Assembly: GCF_000515415.1 (NCBI RefSeq)
Contig: NZ_KI911783.1
Span: forward strand, 2,160,392-2,224,391
Length of the DNA stretch: 64,000 bases
DNA from: Bradyrhizobium sp. WSM1417
GTDB taxonomy: Bacteria > Pseudomonadota > Alphaproteobacteria > Rhizobiales > Xanthobacteraceae
Reading direction: 5' to 3'
The position numbers were made by a program, and so were the translations under genes. Below the pieces are notes generated by a model. It worked only from the letters and a program-made list of their open reading frames with translations. It made no database searches and was not told where the DNA came from. Positions 39,141 to 49,130 of the stretch are shown one piece after another. The stretch's first letter is position 1; every line of letters begins with the position of its first letter.

Positions 39141-39171
39141 GGAGGCGGCTGGCGGCACGCGAGCCGCCTCC
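39141..39171 (+). promoter_or_regulatory. Intercistronic hairpin after the binding-protein gene
   Basis: GGAGGCGGCT (39141-39150) pairs perfectly with AGCCGCCTCC (39162-39171) across an 11-base loop, with no T-run after it. Such hairpins after binding-protein genes commonly protect the upstream mRNA or partly end transcription so that the binding protein exceeds the ATPases. A weaker version is kept after the duplicate gene at 51345-51375. Confidence 0.6.
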
Positions 39172-39188
39172 TCAACGGGTGAGCTTTC

Positions 39189-40232
39189 GTGAATATGAAA
39201 TCGTCAGAATGGCGAGAGGCTCAGGATCGGCACGCGATCCTTGAAGTTCGCAACCTGTCGACCGGAATTGCGTCTCCTGGAGCCTTCGTCAAGGCCGTAA
39301 ACGGAATGTCGCTTTCCGTTCGCAAGGGTGAAACCCTTTGCGTCGTCGGTGAGAGCGGATCGGGGAAGAGTGTTACCGCACTCTCGATCATGCGGCTACT
39401 CAACTCGCCGATGCGGATAAGCGGCGGCGAGCTGCTGCTTGAAGGGCGAGATCTGCTCAAGCTCAGCCAGAAGGAGATGAACGACGTTCGCGGCAACGAC
39501 GTCTCCATGATCTTCCAGGAGCCGATGACGTCGTTAAACCCGGTGTTGACGATCGGCTACCAGATCGCAGAGGTGATTCGCCGCCATCAGGGGCTTTCAA
39601 AAAAGGAAGCGCGATTGAAGGCGGTAGACATGCTGACGCTGGTGCGGATCCCTGAACCGGCGCGACGGGCGCGTGAGTACCCGCACCAGCTTTCTGGCGG
39701 CATGCGGCAGCGCGCCATGATCGCCATGGCGCTGTCCTGCAATCCGAAAGTTATCATTGCCGATGAGCCGACGACTGCGCTGGACGTAACGATTCAGGCC
39801 CAGGTGCTGGAGTTGATCCGCGACCTGCAGCGACGTCTTGGCACGGCGATGCTGTTGATCACGCACGATCTCGGCGTGGTCGCCGAGACTGCCGACAACG
39901 TCATCGTCATGTATGCCGGACGCAAAATCGAGGAGGCGCCGGTGCGTCAGCTCTTTGCGCAGCCGAGGCATCCCTATACGCGCGGCTTGTTGAAAGCGAT
40001 GCCGCGGTTGCGATCGAGCGTCAGCGAGCCGGAAGGCCCCTCGCCGCATTTATTCGAAATCACCGGCATCGTGCCTCCCCTCACCGCGTTGCCTACGGGC
40101 TGCTCGTTCGCGCCCCGATGCCCGCTAGCGGAAAACATCTGTCGCGAACGAGTGCCCGATTACGAGCAAGTCGGCCCCGGTCATTGGGTGGCATGCTGGA
40201 AGTCTACTGCGATTCAACAGGCCACACCATGA
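39189..40232 (+). CDS. Dipeptide-type ABC ATPase (DppD-like)
   Basis: This is an ATPase of 347 residues with Walker A GESGSGKSVTAL near residue 55, Q-loop MIFQEPMTSLNPV, signature LSGGMRQRAMIAMAL, Walker B VIIADEPTTALDVT, H-loop LITHDLGVVAE and the C-terminal Cys-rich motif GCSFAPRCPLAENIC of oligopeptide transporters. GTG 39189 has GGGTGAG upstream; ATG 39195 is an alternative. Its end overlaps the next start as ATGA. A decayed N-terminal copy is at 51393-51570. Confidence 0.94.
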   Translation: MNMKSSEWREAQDRHAILEVRNLSTGIASPGAFVKAVNGMSLSVRKGETLCVVGESGSGKSVTALSIMRLLNSPMRISGGELLLEGRDLLKLSQKEMNDVRGNDVSMIFQEPMTSLNPVLTIGYQIAEVIRRHQGLSKKEARLKAVDMLTLVRIPEPARRAREYPHQLSGGMRQRAMIAMALSCNPKVIIADEPTTALDVTIQAQVLELIRDLQRRLGTAMLLITHDLGVVAETADNVIVMYAGRKIEEAPVRQLFAQPRHPYTRGLLKAMPRLRSSVSEPEGPSPHLFEITGIVPPLTALPTGCSFAPRCPLAENICRERVPDYEQVGPGHWVACWKSTAIQQATP

Positions 40233-41260
40233 ATGCGCGTACAACGCCGGCTGCCGCACCGTCCGGACCTCCCTCAGTGACCGCCCCGGTGCTGGAGGTG
40301 GTTGATCTTCAAAAGCGATTCGAGATCAGACGCGGCATGTTTAGTCGCGTCGATGGGCATGTCCATGCCATTGACGGTGTTTCGTTCGCAATTTCGCAAG
40401 GCGAAACGCTTGGTCTAGTCGGCGAGAGCGGTTGCGGCAAGTCGACCGTCGGCAGAACTATACTCCGGCTGATCACACCCTCCGAGGGTCGCATCGTTCT
40501 CGGTGGTCACGACATCACAAAACTCAGCAACCGCAAACTGCGGCCGCACCGGCGCAACATGCAGATTGTGTTCCAAGACCCGGCTTCTTCGCTCGATCCT
40601 CGCCAGAAAGCCGGCGACATTGTCGGCGAGTACCTGAAGATTCATGCGAAGCTATCGAAGCAGGAATTACGCGAGCGCGTAACCCAGCTGTTCCAGAAAG
40701 TGGGGTTGCGCCCGGCGCAAATGGAAAATTATCCGCACGAATTTTCCGGCGGGCAGCGCCAGCGGCTGGGAATCGCGCGAGCACTGTCGCTTAACCCGAA
40801 AATCATCATCTGCGACGAGGCCGTGTCGGCGCTTGACGTCTCCATTCAGGCTCAGGTCATCAATCTGCTGCGCGACCTCCAGGACGAACTCAATCTCTCC
40901 TACCTGTTTATAGCCCATGACCTCGCTGTGGTCGAACACATCAGCCACCGCGTTGCAGTAATGTATCTCGGCCGAATCGTCGAGCTCGCCGACAAGCGCG
41001 AGCTGTTCGGTAATCCACTACATCCCTATACTGAAAGCCTCTTGGCCGCTGTTCCTGTTCCAGATCCGACAGTCGAGCGAAGCCGGACGATCGTGCAGGG
41101 CGATGTAGCGAGCCCCATCGACCGTCCTTCCGGCTGTCATTTTCATCCACGCTGCCCATACGCATTTGGACGCTGCAGGGTCGAAAGTCCACCACTTCTT
41201 GAAGTGACGCCGGGCCGTGTCGTGTCGTGTCACCTGCGGCAACCTGCAACCCCCAAGTAG
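40229..41260 (+). CDS. Dipeptide-type ABC ATPase (DppF-like)
   Basis: This is the second ATPase of the importer, 343 residues. It shows Walker A GESGCGKSTVGRTIL near residue 70, Q-loop MQIVFQDPASSLDPR, signature FSGGQRQRLGIARAL, Walker B IIICDEAVSALDVS (Ala-Val where Pro-Thr is usual), H-loop FIAHDLAVVEH and the C-terminal motif GCHFHPRCPYAFGRC. ATG 40229 overlaps the previous stop codon; the frame is open to 40118 as overlap shadow. It completes the importer together with the permeases at 32993-34841 and the binding protein at 37565. Confidence 0.94.
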   Translation: MNARTTPAAAPSGPPSVTAPVLEVVDLQKRFEIRRGMFSRVDGHVHAIDGVSFAISQGETLGLVGESGCGKSTVGRTILRLITPSEGRIVLGGHDITKLSNRKLRPHRRNMQIVFQDPASSLDPRQKAGDIVGEYLKIHAKLSKQELRERVTQLFQKVGLRPAQMENYPHEFSGGQRQRLGIARALSLNPKIIICDEAVSALDVSIQAQVINLLRDLQDELNLSYLFIAHDLAVVEHISHRVAVMYLGRIVELADKRELFGNPLHPYTESLLAAVPVPDPTVERSRTIVQGDVASPIDRPSGCHFHPRCPYAFGRCRVESPPLLEVTPGRVVSCHLRQPATPK

Positions 41261-41279
41261 ACCCTGCTGGAGCATACAG

Positions 41280-42830
41280 ATGTCCTGGACTGAAGAAGTC
41301 GCCGAATTGAATCGGCGCAAGAAACTCGCCGAGCAGATGGGCGGCGCGGAAGGCGTCGCGAGGCAACGCCAGCGCGGGAAACTAACGGTTCGCGAGCGAA
41401 TTCACAGACTGGCCGACCCGGATAGCTTCCGTGAATTCAGAGGATTGGTCGGCACTGGGGAGTACAAAGACGACAAGCTCGTCAGCTTCGTTCCAAAGCC
41501 GGAGGTCGAAGGGACGCTCCATATCAACGGGCGCAAGGCCATCGTGCAGGCGAGTGATTTCACCGTCCGCTCAGGCGCGACGGCGACGGGACAATTGGGG
41601 CAAGAGATGTCTGCCAGCGCCAGAGCCACAGAGTGGCGTCTGCCGCTGGTCCGGCTGCTCGACACCGCAGGCGGCGGTGTGCGCGCTTTTGACGAGCTTG
41701 GCCGGACTTACCTACCTGACGGCAACCTATATCACGCGCCGGAAGTTAGGCTCCTCTCGCTCGTTCCTGTTACCTCAGCGCTGCTCGGTTCCGTAGCAGG
41801 GTATGCGGCGATTTCGGCAGTGTTATCGCACTTTAGTGTCATGGTGAAAGGGATCAGCCACTTGTTTCCTGGCGGTCCGCCAGTCGTCAAGGCCGCTGTC
41901 GGCTATGACATCACCAAGGAAGAACTGGGCGGCGATGCCATTCATGTCAACGTGAGTGGCTGTATCGACAACCTGGCTGAAACCGAAGACGACGCATTCG
42001 CTCAGATCCGCAAGTTCCTGAGTTATTTGCCGTCAAGCGTCGATGAAATGGCACCGCGTGTGATAACTGGCGATCCGCCCGCGCGTGCGGACCAAGCGCT
42101 GCTCTCGATCGTGCCGCGCAATCGCCGTAGGCCATTCGACGCACAAAAGCTGATTGAACTAATTGTCGATAGGGGCTCTTTCTTCCAGATCGCGCCGCGC
42201 TACGGGCGCTCTCGGATCACAGGGCTCGCGAGGCTGAATGGCTACACAGTCGGCATCATGGCCAACAATCCCATGGTAAACGGCGGCGCGACAGATGTCG
42301 CTGCTGGCAGCAAAGCCATCCGGCTGATGCAACTTTGCAATACTTTTCATCTTCCGTTGATTTCGCTTGCTGACGAGCCTGGCGTTCAGGTTGGCCTTGA
42401 ATCGGAAAAACAGGGAATTGAAAGGGCGGGAGCGCGCCTAGTTTCCACTGTCTGCCTGAGTGAGATGCCTTGGTGTACGGTTGTGGTTGGGCGGCTTTAT
42501 GGGGTCGGAGGCCAATGTCATCACCGGCCGTCCGGGATGTTCCGACGTTACTGCTGGCCGTCGGCATGCTGGGGTTCCATGCACATTGCGGGTGGAGTGT
42601 CAGCGGCCTTCCGCCGGGAGATCGAGGCTTCACCTGATCCCGAAGCGAAACGAAGGGAGATCGAGTCCAGGCTGAATGCGATCGCCTCACCCTTTAGGAC
42701 CGCGGAGGCCACTGGGCAGGATATTATCGACCCGCGGGAAACAAGAGCGCTCTTGTGCGACTTTGTCGAGGACGCGCAGCGTATTCTGAGAAACCAACTC
42801 GGCAGACCACCAATTCCGTATCTTCCTTGA
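41280..42830 (+). CDS. Acyl-CoA carboxylase carboxyltransferase subunit (PccB/MccB type)
   Basis: This 516-residue carboxyltransferase has both crotonase-like halves. The N-half shows the GQLGQEMSASARATEWRLPLVRLLDTAGGG region and DITKEELGGDAIHVNVSGCIDN; the C-half shows YGRSRITGLARLNGYTVGIMANNP, the LPLISLADEPGVQVG loop, CHHRPSGMFRRYCWPSA and SMHIAGGVSAAF. It transfers the carboxyl group from carboxybiotin to an acyl-CoA. It is the last gene of the operon starting at 32993, 19 bases after the DppF-like gene. The substrate, whether propionyl-, branched-chain or another acyl-CoA, cannot be assigned by eye. Confidence 0.92.
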   Translation: MSWTEEVAELNRRKKLAEQMGGAEGVARQRQRGKLTVRERIHRLADPDSFREFRGLVGTGEYKDDKLVSFVPKPEVEGTLHINGRKAIVQASDFTVRSGATATGQLGQEMSASARATEWRLPLVRLLDTAGGGVRAFDELGRTYLPDGNLYHAPEVRLLSLVPVTSALLGSVAGYAAISAVLSHFSVMVKGISHLFPGGPPVVKAAVGYDITKEELGGDAIHVNVSGCIDNLAETEDDAFAQIRKFLSYLPSSVDEMAPRVITGDPPARADQALLSIVPRNRRRPFDAQKLIELIVDRGSFFQIAPRYGRSRITGLARLNGYTVGIMANNPMVNGGATDVAAGSKAIRLMQLCNTFHLPLISLADEPGVQVGLESEKQGIERAGARLVSTVCLSEMPWCTVVVGRLYGVGGQCHHRPSGMFRRYCWPSACWGSMHIAGGVSAAFRREIEASPDPEAKRREIESRLNAIASPFRTAEATGQDIIDPRETRALLCDFVEDAQRILRNQLGRPPIPYLP

Positions 42831-43022
42831 GGGAGGATGCCAGAAGGAGCTTCGCTGTTGTTCGCGCCCCAAGGAATCGAACAGCAGCGGCTCGGCCGAA
42901 TGAACCTGTTATAAGGTGGATCGCAGTCCTAAAGGTTGCGCCGACGGCGGGGTTTATGGATATATGGCCATCCCATCGTCGAGCAGTGCGGACTGGGCGA
43001 GCGCACTAGGATAGGGAATGAG

Positions 43023-44460
43023 ATGGCTCTGATCCAGCGCTCCGAACACCTCTGGGAATTTCGGGATACCTGCAACGTTTACATTCTGAAAAGCGGCACC
43101 GAGTGCCTGCTCATCGATCCAGCATCCGGCGTCATGCAAGCATCTTGCCGCTCTCGATATCGAGCGGGTGGACTGGGTTTTGCATACGCATCACCACCGT
43201 GATCAGTGCTGGGGCACGCCCGTCGTAAAGCAGGCCGGAGCAAAAATTGCGGTGCCTGAAATCGAACGCCACCTGTTCGATAACCTCGACGCTTGCTGGC
43301 AGGCTCGGGGCATCTACGACAACTATAACGACAGCAACACGTTTTTCTCGCTAGCGGAGAATCTTCCGGTCGATGCCGTGCAAGACTACGGCACCTTTGT
43401 CTGGAAGGAGTACAAGTTCCGCGTGCTGCCGGCCACTGGGCATACTTACGGCATGGTCTGCCTAAACGCGGAAGTGGACGGCAAGAAAGGTGCCTTTATC
43501 GGCGATCTCATGACCAGCGGCGGAAAGCTCTATCAACTGCATGCCATGGAATACAGCTACAGCGATCTGGTCGGCGTCGAGTTACAATGCTGTCGATCCT
43601 GGCTCTCAAGAAGGAAAATATCAAGACCGCGTTTCCCTGGCATGGCGAGCCGATCAGCGAAGTAAAGGCGGATATTGTAAAGCTTGAGTCGAGCCTCGAG
43701 AGACCCGCTTGCATAGGTAGGCTGCTTACGTCGGTCCGGAATACCGATTCGTGAGAGCAGGCTGCGATCGATTTCGGAGCATTTGCTGTGGGCCGGACCA
43801 TACACCTGCTCCAACTTCTACATTGTATTGAGCGGAAGCGGCCACGCGATTCTGATCGACTACGGCTTGGCCCCCGTGGGCACCTCCATTTCAGTAACGC
43901 TCACGACGGCACGCAGCCTCTGCGTTCCATCGAGCATCATCTCGACCAACTGCGCGATGATCATGGGGTGCGGGACAATCGAACTCGTCGTTCCCACCCA
44001 CATTCATGACGACCATGTCTGCGGCATACCGTTCCTGCAAAAACATTTCGGCACGCAGTGCTGGGCTCTCGATTGTGTCGCTGCGGTCATTACCAATCCG
44101 GCTCCGTGGGCCAGCACCACACGCTGCTTCCACAAGCCGATCGATGTGCAGCGGATTCTGCGCGACGGCGAGGCATTTCACTGGAGAGGAGTTAACTCGA
44201 GGTTCATCACGCCGGCGAAACCGAATACCACGCGGTCGTCCTCGGTAAGATTGATGGCAAGCGGGTCGTCTTCGGAGGTGACAATTTATTCCTCGCCGGA
44301 AGAATTGAGCGCGACGTCGCCGTCCAGTCGACTGTCATGCGCAACAGTTTCCAGTTGGAGATGCATCGCCGCTGCGCGAAGGTAATACAGGCGACGAAGC
44401 CAGATCTCGTCTGTCCTGGACACGGTGAGCTGATACCCATGGATGCATCGAGGAGTGATC
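43023..44460 (+). pseudogene. Tandem metallo-beta-lactamase-fold hydrolase, frameshifted
   Basis: Two MBL-like modules follow each other. The first starts at ATG 43023 (MALIQRSEHLWEFRDTCNVYI), shifts near 43137, and then shows the metal motif LHTHHHRDQCWG and later ATGHTYGMVCL and FIGDLMTSGGKL; it shifts again near 43585 (LALKKENIKTAFPWHGEP). The second shows LWAGPYTCSNFYIVLSGSG near 43790 and the metal motif VPTHIHDDHVCGIPF near 43995. After another shift near 44190 it reads GETEYHAVVLGKIDG, VVFGGDNLFLAGR and CPGHGELIP near 44430. At least three frameshifts and one stop make it inactive. It follows the carboxyltransferase gene and may once have belonged to that operon. Confidence 0.72.
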
Positions 44461-44463
44461 GGT

Positions 44464-45567
44464 TCAGGCCCTTTCGGCGAATTGCCAGGCCATCTGGGCG
44501 AGCGGTCGCGCGTTTGCGCCAGAAGAGGCCGCCTGCGCGCTCGAGGCCGTGCTGGCTTCGGCGCGCTTGGCGATACCTTGCAAGATCGCCGCGAGCCGGA
44601 ACAGGTTGTAGGCCATGTAGAAATTCCAGTCCGCCTTGAGCTCTTCGGGCGTTATGAGCTGCGTGCGCTCGCAGTAACGGCGAATGTATTCGACTTCCTG
44701 CGGGATTCCGAGCCCAGACAAATCCAGGTCGCCTATGCCGCGAAAGGAGCAGTTGGACATGCGCCAGGCCACGCAGTGGTAGCTGAAGTCGGCGAGAGGG
44801 TGGCCAAGCGTCGACAGCTCCCAGTCGAGCACCGCGATCACTCGCGGCTCGGTGGCATGGAACATCAGATTGTCCAGGCTGAAGTCGCCGTGGACGATCG
44901 AGACCTTGCCTTCATCGCGCGCCGCAGCGGGGATGTGGTTAGGCAGCCATTCGATGAGCCGCTCCATCTCGGGGATCGGCCGGGACATCGGGCCCGCGCC
45001 GTCGGCGGACGTCCTGTACCGCTTGCTCCAGCGACCGATCTGGCGCTCCAAGTAGTTGCCGGGCTTGCCGTAATTAGCCAGACCGCGCTCGGCGAACTTG
45101 ACGGTGTGGAGCGCGGCCATGACCCGGTTCAACTCGTCGTAGATCTCGCCGCGTTGCGCAGGCGTGGCGTCGGGCAGCCTCTGGCCCCACAGCACGCGGC
45201 CCTGCATGTACTCCATAATGTAGAATGCGCGGCCGATGACCGACTCGTCCTCGCCCAAGATGTAGATGCGCGGCACGGGGACCTCGGTACCCGCCAGGCC
45301 GCTCATCACCGCAAACTCGCGCTCGACGGCATGCGCCGATGGCAGCAGCTTGGCCGCTGGCCCGGGCTTGGCACGCATCACGTAGCTGCGCGATGGCGTG
45401 TTCAACTTGTACGTGGGATTTGACTGCCCGCCCTTGAACATCTCCACCGTGAGCAGGCCCTGCGGGCAGTCAATGTTGGCTTGCAGCCAAGCCGTGAGCA
45501 CCTCGACATCGAAGCGGTGCTGCTCGGTCACGGGACGTGTGCCGATGAAGTGGTCGAACTGACTCAT
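44464..45567 (-). CDS. Phosphotransferase-family protein (LvaA/ACAD10-11 kinase-like)
   Basis: This is an APH-fold kinase of 367 residues. It shows the nucleotide loop FKGGQSNPTYKL near residue 48, the hinge YIMEYMQGRVL near 120, the catalytic loop IVHGDFSLDNLMF near 218 and the metal-binding VLDWELSTLGHPLAD near 240. This is the pattern of the kinase that phosphorylates 4-hydroxyacyl-CoAs in levulinate catabolism and of the kinase domain of ACAD10/11. The start is ATG 45567 (MSQFDHFIGT); the frame is open to 45654 without homology. It is convergent with the broken MBL gene. Acyl-CoA dehydrogenases at 9.6-11.9 kb would be logical partners (inference). Confidence 0.87.
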   Translation of the reverse strand: MSQFDHFIGTRPVTEQHRFDVEVLTAWLQANIDCPQGLLTVEMFKGGQSNPTYKLNTPSRSYVMRAKPGPAAKLLPSAHAVEREFAVMSGLAGTEVPVPRIYILGEDESVIGRAFYIMEYMQGRVLWGQRLPDATPAQRGEIYDELNRVMAALHTVKFAERGLANYGKPGNYLERQIGRWSKRYRTSADGAGPMSRPIPEMERLIEWLPNHIPAAARDEGKVSIVHGDFSLDNLMFHATEPRVIAVLDWELSTLGHPLADFSYHCVAWRMSNCSFRGIGDLDLSGLGIPQEVEYIRRYCERTQLITPEELKADWNFYMAYNLFRLAAILQGIAKRAEASTASSAQAASSGANARPLAQMAWQFAERA

Positions 45568-46617
45568 TCGGCGGCTTCCCAGGCTGCCAAAATTCGATTC
45601 CGGCACAAGGTTTACCTGCCGCCATTTTCTTGGACCGAGCCGTTTAAATCCCACGAAGACTTAAGTGTAGTGAGCGTTCAGATGTTGTTGATGCATTCAG
45701 ACGCATGAGCACGCGGAAATTCCACAGTTTTCTTGAAGTGGCGAAGATGTTCTGCATCCGCGTGACTTGCCAGTTTTTAGATACGTTAATAGCCGCCTTT
45801 CGAGTCCACTTGGTCACGAACAGCATGGGCTGTGTAGTACGCGAGGCTGAGTGGCCCTTCCTGTCGCCTGCTAGCGAGTGAAAGGCGTCAAAAGAAGCGG
45901 GGCGCTGCAGCTAAGTTGCTGTGGATGGTCTCACATAAACCATCGGGCGTTGGGCGTCCTTGCAGCAGTCTTTGGAAGAGTGTCGGCCTGCGGCGCATCG
46001 CGATACAGCGGCGCCAGCGCCCTGGGAAAATATCGCCGTTGAGGGCGAGCCAATTGCGCACAGTCCCGTGTAGTATTACGAAAAGCTCACCGGCACGGCA
46101 TGCGCGTGGTGATCTCTTCAGGCAATGTGCTTGATCGATACACGACGGTCGGGGCAGTGCGACAGAAGCGGCAGCGAATATCTCGTCGAAAGACGCATTG
46201 CGGAGCCTCGAATCGTGCTCTCGAAGCGTTCGGATGCACCGATAGACTCGTTTGCATCTTGCGAGCAAACCGTACTGCGGTCCGACGTCGGGTATCCCGG
46301 CGAGCAGTGTCGAAAGATTCTCAACAATAATCTCGATGTGCGTGCCGCGGATGATTGAGCGCAGATCGGGGTCGGTTCTAATTGTGTCCTCGACAGGCTG
46401 TCAAACGCTGTCCGGAACTGCCCCCTTGCGTCATGAAGAACTGTCCCCCACCCTCGGGTTCATGATGTCGGTTCAGGGTTGGCTCCGCCGCTCGTCGCCG
46501 CCGCGCTGCGCCCTCAAACTATTGCCGAACTTGCCCGCCTGTCTCGGCGAGAAGAGCTATTCGACGTACGCGCGACTGGTTTCGTGCAGGTCCTTTTCGG
46601 TAGGTCGGCTGCTGACT
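45568..46617. other. 1.05 kb with no supported gene
   Basis: Frames here (for example 45888-46268 minus and 46252-46914 plus) overlap and show no family motif. Near 46400-46450 the repeated AACTG(T/C)CCCCC strings resemble insertion-sequence ends, but no transposase remnant is recognisable. It is probably decayed DNA. Confidence 0.45.
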
Positions 46618-47593
46618 TCAATTCACCATCACGAGCTTGCCCTTCACGCTGCGCGAACCCATCTGTGCATACGCAGCCTTGAGTTCGGCCATCGGCATCG
46701 TGCGATCGATCACGGGCTTTATTTTTCCTTCCTCGTACCAACGGCCGAGTTCGATGATCATCGCCTGGTTTGCCTTCGGCTCATTGCGCGCGAAGTTACC
46801 CCAGAACACGCCGACAATGGCGGCGCCCTTGAGCAGTGGGAGGTTGAGCGGCAGCGACGGGATCGGACCAGCAGCGAAACCGATCACGAGATAGCGCCCG
46901 CGCCATGCGATTGAGCGGAACGCGGGTTCGGCGAAACCGCCGCCCACCGGGTCGTAGATCACGTCCGGGCCCTTGCCGCCCGTTACGGCGTTGATTGCTT
47001 CGCGCAGGTTTACCTGCGAGTAGTTGATTGCGACGTCGGCGCCTTGCTCCTTGCACAGCTCGCACTTGTCGTCGGTCGATGCGGCGGCGATCACCCGCGC
47101 CCCTACAGTCTTGCCGATCTGGATAGCGGCCGTGCCCACGCCACCCGCGGCGCCGAGCACGAGCAAGGTCTCACCTGATTTCAGCTGGCCGCGATCGAGA
47201 AGGGCGTGGTGGGATGTCGAGTAAGTCATGATGAATGCAGCCGCGTCGACGTACGTCATACCCGGCGGCAACGGCATGCAAAGCGCCGCAAGTGCGATCG
47301 TGTGCGTGCCGAATCCCCCCGTGCCCCAGAGACACGCGACGTCCTGCCCTAGCGCAACGTGCGTGACGCCTTCGCCCACTGCTACGATCCTGCCCGCGTA
47401 TTCGCTGCCGGGCACGAAGGGCAGCTCCGGCTTGTGCTGGTACTTATTCTGGACGATCAGCAGGTCGGCGAAATTCAAGCTCGCTGCCTTGATCTCAAGG
47501 AGCACTTCGCCTGCTTTCGGCTGCGCCGTGGGCAGCTCCCTTCCATTTCAGCGCGTCGACGCCGGTCGGGTTCTCGCGTAGCCAAGCATGCAT
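46618..47593 (-). pseudogene. Zinc-binding dehydrogenase / quinone oxidoreductase-like, N-terminal frameshift
   Basis: The frame 46618-47505 encodes the MDR-type NADPH:quinone oxidoreductase body: SLNFADLLIVQNKYQ, PFVPGSEYAGRIVAVGEGV, the Rossmann loop VLGAAGGVGTAAIQIGK near residue 120 and a C-terminal SRSVKGKLVMVN. The expected first 30 residues lie upstream in another frame, from ATG 47593 (MHAWLRENPTGVDALKWK). An extra G near 47540 (AAGGGAGCTG where AAGGAGCTG is expected) breaks the join. It is either a recent pseudogene, a sequence error, or a gene restarting at the internal GTG at 47505. Confidence 0.75.
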
Positions 47594-48204
47594 GGTGGTC
47601 TCCTAGGAACAAAATGAGAGTGGAGCTTCCGTTCGCGGATGAGCGGAATTGTCGCAACCGTGGCGCGAATTGATCGTGCCGGGCACGATGATCGAGGAAT
47701 GCAATTACTCGCATCGCGCCTAATGCTATCGGTTGTTGGGAGAGGCCGCGCGTTCGATCATAGGCGGGCGCGCGAGGTCGGATTCTCCAATCGTTGGGCT
47801 CTTTTCGCTGAGATTGTGCACGTGGCGGGGCCATGTGGAGCTTTCGTGCATTGATTAGCCAGCGGCCATGAATGCCGCTGGCTGCGCGGCGATTAGATCT
47901 TTTGCACCGGGCGATTCGAACGGGAGAAAGATGTGGGACGGTTACTTTTTCCATTCGAGGCATGAGACAGACCGCACCCCACCCGCTGGCGATTTAGCGG
48001 TGCCGATATCCTCCAGAACCTAAAATTTCGCGCCCTGCTCTTCACTTGCAGATTTCCCGGTGATCACGTCAGCGATGCGCGGCAACCTTGGCCTCCCGAT
48101 CTACGACATCTCGATGGCGGAGCGTCTCGCACTCAACTCGCCCTCTCCGCGGGGCGGGTGCGTGCCAGGGCGCGAGATGCCCCGCTACCGTTTCGATCAT
48201 GGGC
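47594..48204. other. Intergenic, no gene seen
   Basis: About 610 bases follow upstream of the oxidoreductase-like gene. No frame shows family character, and the strong overlap of opposite-strand frames is typical of GC-rich noncoding sequence. Confidence 0.45.
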
Positions 48205-49130
48205 GCCTCGGCCGTCCCCCGCGCGGCAATACGTGGCCGACGGGGGCTGAGCGGGTAAGGACGAACGCGCTGAAGGATCGCTGCTTAATCTGACCGTCTC
48301 ATGCGGATCATGCAGGAAGAAGCCGAGGACGCCTTTAACGCGTCCCTCAAACGTAGGCGCGACGATGGACCTATCAACAATCCTGATCACACCATGCATC
48401 CTCAGCCCGGAGATCCGGCTGGCCCATCGTATTGATGCCGAGGGGTCGATTGGCCACGCTGTGCATCAACGCCTCCTCCCGATACTCATAGCGCAGGGCG
48501 CGCGATATTGAGGCGCGGTTCCGCGAACAGAGGAGTGGCGATCGGCAGCGATGCTGGCTCGGGTGCCGATTGATACTCTTGCAGCCGCGAACCCAGGCTC
48601 GATGGTCCGCGCCCAACAGCGGTACGCCTGGGCTCGCACGCGTCTGTTCGCGCGAGTGCGTGCTAGTCGGGATACTGCGTACCGACGGGATGCGAACCGA
48701 TATGGGCGGTCTACGCGGCGCACCCTCTTCCGCCGGCCATCAGCGGCCCCTTCCTGACTACCGCGTGAGACGATTCCCTAGCGAACCCAGTCCTCTCCAG
48801 TCTGAGCGGTCAACTACAAAGTCGGCACACTCTTGGGCGCCCAACCGATTTTATAACCCAGTGCGCATCGCACGTATTGCTCACGAATCTCGTGTAGCAT
48901 CCTGTCGTTCGAGCTACGCCTCGTTCTTCACAACACCAACCGCATCGGTCGTCCACTTTATCGCCTCTGCATCCGATATATTGTGCCTTCAGCTACGCCT
49001 GCACGTACTCCGGCGGCTCAGGCTCGCCTTGGGCCTGTACTTCGAGGTGCGGCCTAGATCGTGCGCGCCGCGGTGGGCTCGATGATTCCTCTTGCGTCAT
49101 ATTTGCAGGATGACAGCGCCTTCACATTCC
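48205..49130. repeat. Decayed repeat, copy 1 (left of the duplicated binding-protein block)
   Basis: Sequence from 48205 (CGGCCGTC, CGCGCGGCAATA) through the GGAGATCCGGC...GCCGA and GCGCGATAT..GCGCGGTTCCGCGAACAGAG stretches to about 48560 is repeated in the same orientation at 51965-52310. A further match (GCGTGCTAGTCGGGATACTGCGTACC near 48657; CTCTTGCGTCAT..TTGCAGGA near 49090) recurs at 53693-53780. The minus strand gives protein-like pieces in both copies (GPPDLRAEDDIDRLIAEP with FEGRGKGAAGFLLYDP in copy 2), so this is a decayed gene of unrecognised family. Confidence 0.55.

Noticed and set aside
48570..49085. 171-codon plus-strand frame in the decayed repeat
   Set aside because: The decayed gene appears to run on the minus strand; this frame is Arg/Ser-rich and lacks motifs.
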